From: Domibacillus sp.
GTDB taxonomy: Bacteria; Bacillota; Bacilli; Bacillales; Domibacillaceae
NCBI GenBank assembly: GCA_031177795.1
Contig: JAPSKG010000084.1
Span: 1-8,918 of the forward strand
Length of the DNA stretch: 8,918 nt
Direction of reading: 5' to 3'
Shown here piece by piece: positions 5,256 through 8,918 of this stretch. Made by a program: the position numbers and the translations under genes. Under the pieces are notes generated by a model, which worked only from the letters and a program-made list of their open reading frames with translations, did no database searches and had not been told where the DNA came from. Positions within the stretch are counted from its first letter, which is position 1. Each line of letters starts with the position of its first letter.

Positions 5256-6605
5256 TTACATAAAAGGAAGCTTTGGAAAACCGCCTTTTTTCTTTCCTTT
5301 TTGCTGCATTGCAGACATTTGCTTCATCATTTTTTTCATATCTTCAAATTGTTTAAGAAGACGGTTTACTTCTTGGATAGATGTTCCTGATCCGCGAGCA
5401 ATCCGCTTACGGCGCCCAGCATTAAGAATTTCAGGCTGTTGTTTTTCAGCAGTTGTCATGGAACGAATAATGGCTTCTACCCGACTGATTTGCTTTTCGT
5501 CAACCTGCACATTGCTTAAGCCTTTCATTTTGTTGGCACCAGGAAGCATTTTCAGAATTTCATCCAATGGGCCCATTGAGCGAACTTGGCCAAGCTGATC
5601 CAAAAAATCATCAAATGTAAAAGACATGGTCCGCATTTTTTGCTCAAGTTCTTTTGCTTTTGTTTCATCGACATTTGACTGTGCTTTTTCGATTAGCGTC
5701 AGCACATCCCCCATGCCAAGAATTCGGGAAGCCATCCTTTCCGGATGAAACTGTTCAAGAGCGTCAAGCTTCTCGCCCATTCCAGCAAATTTAATGGGCT
5801 TGCCAGTTACTGCCCGAATTGACAGTGCCGCTCCGCCACGTGTATCGCCATCCAGTTTGGTAAGCACTACACCTGTAACGCCTAGCTGCTCATTGAAACT
5901 TTCGGCTACATTAACAGCATCCTGCCCTGTCATCGCGTCCACAACAAGGAAAACCTCTTCTGGCGTCGATAACTCTTTTATTTGCTTTAACTCATCCATA
6001 AGCGTTTCGTCAATGTGCAAGCGGCCAGCTGTGTCGATTAATACATAATCAAGATGGTCGTCTTTAGCTTTTTGAATGGCTTGCTTGGCAATTTCAACTG
6101 GACTAACCTGGTCTCCCAGTGAGAAAACCGGCATATCTAGCTGCTTGCCCAATGTTTCAAGCTGCTTGATTGCCGCCGGTCGATAGACGTCTGCAGCCAC
6201 AAGCAACGGTTTTCGGTTGTATTTCTTCCGAAGAAGATTAGCCAACTTGCCTGTAGTAGTTGTTTTACCAGCACCTTGAAGGCCAACCATCATAATGACA
6301 GTTGGAGGGCGCTTTGAAGTACCGATGCGGCTTTCTTCACCGCCCATGAGCTCTGTTAGCTCTTCTTTAACTACTTTGATAACCTGCTGGCCCGGTGTTA
6401 AGCTTTTCATTACTTCCTGGCCGACAGAACGTTCACTTACCTTTTTTACAAATTCTTTAACGACTTTAAAGTTAACGTCCGCTTCCAACAGCGCAAGACG
6501 CACTTCCCGCATCATTTCTTTTACATCGGATTCGGAAACTTTCCCTTTGCCGCGAATTTTCTGCATCGTTCCCTGCAGGCGTTCGGCTAATCCTTCAAAT
6601 GCCAT
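5256..6605 (-). CDS. ffh: Signal recognition particle protein Ffh
   Basis: Ffh binds signal sequences emerging from the ribosome together with the SRP RNA and delivers the complex to FtsY at the membrane. From ATG 6605 it has 449 residues. The N domain covers about 1-95. The GTPase domain has P-loop GLQGAGKT (108-115), DTAGR (191-195) and TKLDG (249-253). The methionine-rich M domain starts near 297 and includes the SRP RNA-binding motif RRKRIARGSGTS (398-409). The C-terminal tail after 425 is rich in K, M and G. Two adjacent ATG codons exist (6608 and 6605); the second gives MAFEGLAERL as in B. subtilis and lies 8 nt from the AGGGGG site. That site begins in the ylxM stop codon TAG, so the genes are closely coupled. 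Confidence 0.98.
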   Translation of the reverse strand: MAFEGLAERLQGTMQKIRGKGKVSESDVKEMMREVRLALLEADVNFKVVKEFVKKVSERSVGQEVMKSLTPGQQVIKVVKEELTELMGGEESRIGTSKRPPTVIMMVGLQGAGKTTTTGKLANLLRKKYNRKPLLVAADVYRPAAIKQLETLGKQLDMPVFSLGDQVSPVEIAKQAIQKAKDDHLDYVLIDTAGRLHIDETLMDELKQIKELSTPEEVFLVVDAMTGQDAVNVAESFNEQLGVTGVVLTKLDGDTRGGAALSIRAVTGKPIKFAGMGEKLDALEQFHPERMASRILGMGDVLTLIEKAQSNVDETKAKELEQKMRTMSFTFDDFLDQLGQVRSMGPLDEILKMLPGANKMKGLSNVQVDEKQISRVEAIIRSMTTAEKQQPEILNAGRRKRIARGSGTSIQEVNRLLKQFEDMKKMMKQMSAMQQKGKKKGGFPKLPFM

Positions 6606-6617
6606 CATGCAGTCCCC

Positions 6618-6932
6618 CTATTCAAGCTCCTCAAGCGCCTCGAGAATCGGCAGCATTTGAGCATCTGCATGCTCTCTTAGCTTTTCGATCAGCAACTGGC
6701 GCTTTTGGAATTTATTAAGCAGCATTAACTTTGCTTCATATTCCTCAAGCATCGCTTCTGTTCTTTTTATATTATCGTAAACCGCCTGGCGGCTTACTTC
6801 GTATTCATCGGCAATTTCGCCAAGCGAATAGTCGTCCAGGTAGTATAGGGACATATAGCTGCGCTGTTTATCAGTCAGAAGCATCTGATAAAAATCATAC
6901 AGATAATTCATCCGCATTGTTTTTTCAAGCAC
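6618..6932 (-). CDS. ylxM: YlxM family DNA-binding protein, putative SRP-associated regulator
   Basis: The 104-residue product belongs to the UPF0122 (YlxM/p13) family, found directly upstream of ffh in many Firmicutes. Residues 17-60 form a helix-turn-helix of the sigma-70 region 4 type, with TDKQRSYMSLYYLDDYSLGE, EIADEYEVSRQAVYDNIKRTE being the recognition part. The rest is a charged helical tail. The start is a GTG at 6932, giving VLEKTMRMNYLYDFYQ, which aligns with the B. subtilis protein, and it has an excellent ribosome binding site. The family is proposed to modulate SRP function or expression; in streptococci YlxM was reported to interact with SRP components. Here it is the first gene of a ylxM-ffh unit with its own promoter, and its stop overlaps the ffh ribosome binding site. 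Confidence 0.95.
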   Translation of the reverse strand: MLEKTMRMNYLYDFYQMLLTDKQRSYMSLYYLDDYSLGEIADEYEVSRQAVYDNIKRTEAMLEEYEAKLMLLNKFQKRQLLIEKLREHADAQMLPILEALEELE

Positions 6933-6939
6933 GGCTGCC

Positions 6940-6947
6940 CCTCCTTT
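6940..6947 (-). promoter_or_regulatory. Ribosome binding site deciding the GTG start of ylxM
   Basis: The minus strand reads AAAGGAGG, 7 nt before GTG 6932. The in-frame ATG at 7013 lies upstream of and across the promoter and is rejected; the next internal ATG codons would remove part of the conserved N-terminus. Confidence 0.85.
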
Positions 6948-6975
6948 GTTAAGTGAAAAACCTTTACACACTTCC

Positions 6976-7004
6976 AGTTTACATTCTTCTTCACTTTCTG
7001 TCAA
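6976..7004 (-). promoter_or_regulatory. Sigma-A promoter of ylxM-ffh
   Basis: The minus strand shows a perfect -35 TTGACA (7004-6999), a 17-nt spacer and -10 TAAACT (6981-6976). It starts 7 bases after the ftsY terminator T tract. The predicted start near 6969 leaves a leader of about 37 nt. Confidence 0.82.
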
Positions 7005-7011
7005 GAACAGC

Positions 7012-7041
7012 AAAAAGCGGGCGATTACTCGCCTGCTTTTT
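7012..7041 (-). terminator. Rho-independent terminator after ftsY, stop codon in the loop
   Basis: On the minus strand GCAGGCGA (7036-7029) pairs with TCGCCCGC (7024-7017), with one A-C mismatch, around the loop GTAA (7028-7025). TTTTT (7016-7012) follows. The ftsY stop TAA (7027-7025) lies in the loop, so the last two sense codons are part of the stem. Confidence 0.8.
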
Positions 7042-8044
7042 CTTCTTCTGTTTCATCTTTTTGTTCAAATGCTTGTGCAAAAAGCCCATAAGCATATTTT
7101 TCAGCATCAAACGACTGTAAATCATCCATTTTTTCACCAAGCCCAACAAACTTCACTGGAACGCCCAGCTCTTTGCGAATGGCCAGTACAATTCCACCTT
7201 TTGCTGTACCATCAAGCTTTGTTAAGACAATGCCCGAAACTTCGGTGGCTTCCTTAAAGGTTTTTGCTTGTATCAAGGCGTTTTGGCCGGTTGTTGCATC
7301 TACTACGAGCAGTACTTCATGCGGCGCACCAGGGATTTCCCGTTCTATGACACGCTTTACTTTTTGCAGCTCATTCATTAAGTTTACTTTGTTTTGCAAA
7401 CGGCCCGCAGTGTCACAAAGCAATATGTCAGCTCCGCGTGATTTTGCAGCACGCACAGCGTCGTACATAACCGCTGCCGGATCTGAACCTTCTGCTTGTT
7501 TGATTACATCAACTCCGGTACGCTCTCCCCATACTTCAAGCTGGTCAATAGCGCCGGCACGGAATGTATCGCCGGCAGCAAGCATTACTTTTTTGCCTTC
7601 AGATTTAAATTTGTAGGCTAGCTTTCCAATCGTGGTAGTTTTTCCAACCCCATTCACGCCTACAAAAAGAATAACCGTTAAGCTGCTTTCCTGAATATTT
7701 AATTTTGAAGATGTTTCATCTTCTCCTGTATAAATCTCCACAAATTTTTCAGTGATAATTTCCCTGATGGCTTCTGGATCGCTGGTGTTTTGGCGCTTTA
7801 CTTCCATTTTCAGTTCATCAATAAGCTCCATGACCGTATCAAATCCAACATCAGCCCCGATTAAGATTTCTTCCAATTCTTCAAAAAAATCTTCATCAAT
7901 TTTTCGATAACGGGCAAATAAATTATTCATTTTTTCAGAAAAACCGGAGCGGCTCTTTTTAAGTCCTTCTGTGTATTTTTCTGTTGTTTGTTCCTGTTCT
8001 TTAGAACCTGAAAATTTCTCTTTTAATTTTTTAAAAAAGCTCAT
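7025..8044 (-). CDS. ftsY: Signal recognition particle receptor FtsY
   Basis: FtsY is the membrane-associated receptor that pairs with Ffh to deliver ribosome-nascent chain complexes to the Sec translocon, with mutual GTP hydrolysis. The 339 residues include a short charged N-terminal segment with a basic amphipathic start (MSFFKKLKEKF), the N domain (about 30-110) and the G domain: P-loop GVNGVGKT (129-136), GDTFRAGAIDQL (158-169), DTAGR (211-215), TKLDGTAKGG (275-284) and GLGEKMDDL (301-309). The long acidic A domain of E. coli FtsY is absent, as is normal for Bacillus. The ATG has an AAGGAAGG site 5 nt upstream. The gene lies 20 nt after smc and probably shares its transcript. Its acidic C-terminal tail ends inside a terminator hairpin. 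Confidence 0.98.
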   Translation of the reverse strand: MSFFKKLKEKFSGSKEQEQTTEKYTEGLKKSRSGFSEKMNNLFARYRKIDEDFFEELEEILIGADVGFDTVMELIDELKMEVKRQNTSDPEAIREIITEKFVEIYTGEDETSSKLNIQESSLTVILFVGVNGVGKTTTIGKLAYKFKSEGKKVMLAAGDTFRAGAIDQLEVWGERTGVDVIKQAEGSDPAAVMYDAVRAAKSRGADILLCDTAGRLQNKVNLMNELQKVKRVIEREIPGAPHEVLLVVDATTGQNALIQAKTFKEATEVSGIVLTKLDGTAKGGIVLAIRKELGVPVKFVGLGEKMDDLQSFDAEKYAYGLFAQAFEQKDETEEEKAGE

Positions 8045-8064
8045 GCTTGCCTTCCTTTCGTTTG

Positions 8065-8918
8065 TTAAATGGGAACAGCTTCTTGTTCTAGACGCACGGA
8101 AACAAGGCTTGATACTCCAGATTCCTGCATCGCAACTCCATAAAGCGCATCTGCTTCTTCCATCGTCTGTTTTCGGTGAGTAATAACAATAAACTGGGTG
8201 TTTTCACTAAATTCTTTTAAATAACGGCTAAACCGGTGTACGTTAGCTTCATCCAGAGCTGCTTCTACTTCATCTAAAATACAAAACGGCACCGGGCGCA
8301 CACGCAAAATAGCGAATAATAAGGCGATAGCCGTTAATGCCCGCTCGCCGCCTGAAAGCAAACTTAAATGCTGCAGTTTTTTCCCTGGAGGCATAGCTGA
8401 AATATCAACGCCTGCATGTAAAATATCTTTTGTGTCGGTTAATTTTAATTCAGCTTTTCCTCCTCCAAATAATTGGGCAAAAGCCGGCTGGAATTCCGCT
8501 TTAATCGCATTGAATGTTTCTGAAAACCGGCGGGTCATTTCAATATCCATTTCATTCATTACATCACGGAGCGTTAATCTTGCTTTTTCAAGATCGTCTT
8601 TTTGATCACGCAAAAATGTAACTCGCTCAAATGTTGTTTCAAATTCTTCAATTGCTCCAATATTAACATCCCCGAGCTCATCGATTGCTTTTTTAATTAA
8701 CTTAATTTTCCGCCGGGATTCTTCTATCGGATGTTGAAGTGGATATGAATGCATGGCTTCTTCAAAAGACAATCCATATTGTTCATTTAATTTTTGAAGA
8801 AGCGTATCAAGCTCTACATCAAGACGCGCAATCGTCACATCGTGGTCTCGAATAGCTTCGGTCAACCCTTTTAACAGCCTTCTTGATTCTTGAAGTAAAA
8901 CAATATGTTGATCTAGCT
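8065..8918 (-). CDS. smc: Chromosome partition protein Smc, C-terminal part
   Basis: The window holds the last 284 codons or so of smc, including the stop; the frame is open to the window edge, so the start lies outside. Smc is the ATPase of the bacterial condensin complex (with ScpA and ScpB) that folds and segregates the chromosome. The visible part begins in the second coiled-coil arm (about 8918-8500) and continues into the C-terminal head. The ABC signature LLSGGER is at 8361-8341 and Walker B, FCILDEVEAALDE, at 8286-8248; the histidine switch (FIVITHRKQTMEEAD) follows. Sequence close to B. subtilis Smc appears throughout (GGGERAL-type head, PVPFC, MQESGVS). The internal TTG at 8865 is not a real start, since homology continues upstream. 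Confidence 0.97.
   Translation of the reverse strand, partial: LDQHIVLLQESRRLLKGLTEAIRDHDVTIARLDVELDTLLQKLNEQYGLSFEEAMHSYPLQHPIEESRRKIKLIKKAIDELGDVNIGAIEEFETTFERVTFLRDQKDDLEKARLTLRDVMNEMDIEMTRRFSETFNAIKAEFQPAFAQLFGGGKAELKLTDTKDILHAGVDISAMPPGKKLQHLSLLSGGERALTAIALLFAILRVRPVPFCILDEVEAALDEANVHRFSRYLKEFSENTQFIVITHRKQTMEEADALYGVAMQESGVSSLVSVRLEQEAVPI

Noticed and set aside
6933..7013. Extended ylxM start at 7013
   Set aside because: The added codons lie across the promoter and leader; the GTG at 6932 has a near-perfect ribosome binding site and matches the B. subtilis N-terminus.
1..8918. Search for mobile elements, CRISPR repeats, tRNA or SRP RNA genes and defence genes
   Set aside because: No direct repeats, inverted terminal repeats, transposase or recombinase motifs or RNA gene signatures were seen; the gene content is conserved core throughout.

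Overview
The window comes from a low-to-moderate GC Gram-positive genome, almost certainly a member of the Bacillaceae. The evidence is the gene order, near-full-length protein resemblance to Bacillus subtilis orthologues, strong AGGAGG-type ribosome binding sites, GTG and TTG starts, and sigma-A promoters with 17-nt spacers. I cannot name the species. All genes lie on the minus strand, so transcription runs from the high to the low end of the coordinates. No rRNA, tRNA, CRISPR array, insertion sequence or phage gene is visible.

In transcription order the layout is: smc (3' part only, cut by the window edge), ftsY, a terminator; a sigma-A promoter, ylxM, ffh; a second promoter, rpsP, a strong hairpin terminator; ylqD, rimM, trmD (tightly packed); a third promoter with a structured leader, rplS, a terminator; a probable fourth promoter, a type I signal peptidase gene, rbgA, a terminator; rnhB, then the start of a ylqG-like gene cut by the other window edge. 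No gap is longer than about 130 bases, and every gap holds a promoter, leader, terminator or ribosome binding site.

The genes form one core housekeeping neighbourhood. FtsY, YlxM and Ffh make up the co-translational membrane targeting pathway, and the signal peptidase cleaves exported precursors further down the same cluster. S16, L19, RimM and RbgA build the 30S and 50S subunits, TrmD methylates tRNA G37, RNase HII removes ribonucleotides from DNA, and Smc organises the chromosome.

The clearest departures from B. subtilis are two. The small KH-domain gene khpA (ylqC), normally between rpsP and ylqD, is absent, and a perfect 14-bp hairpin stands there. A signal peptidase gene lies between rplS and rbgA. 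Two terminators (after ftsY and rbgA) contain the stop codon of the upstream gene. I found no sign of an undescribed multi-gene system; this is a conserved core region with some interesting regulatory detail.
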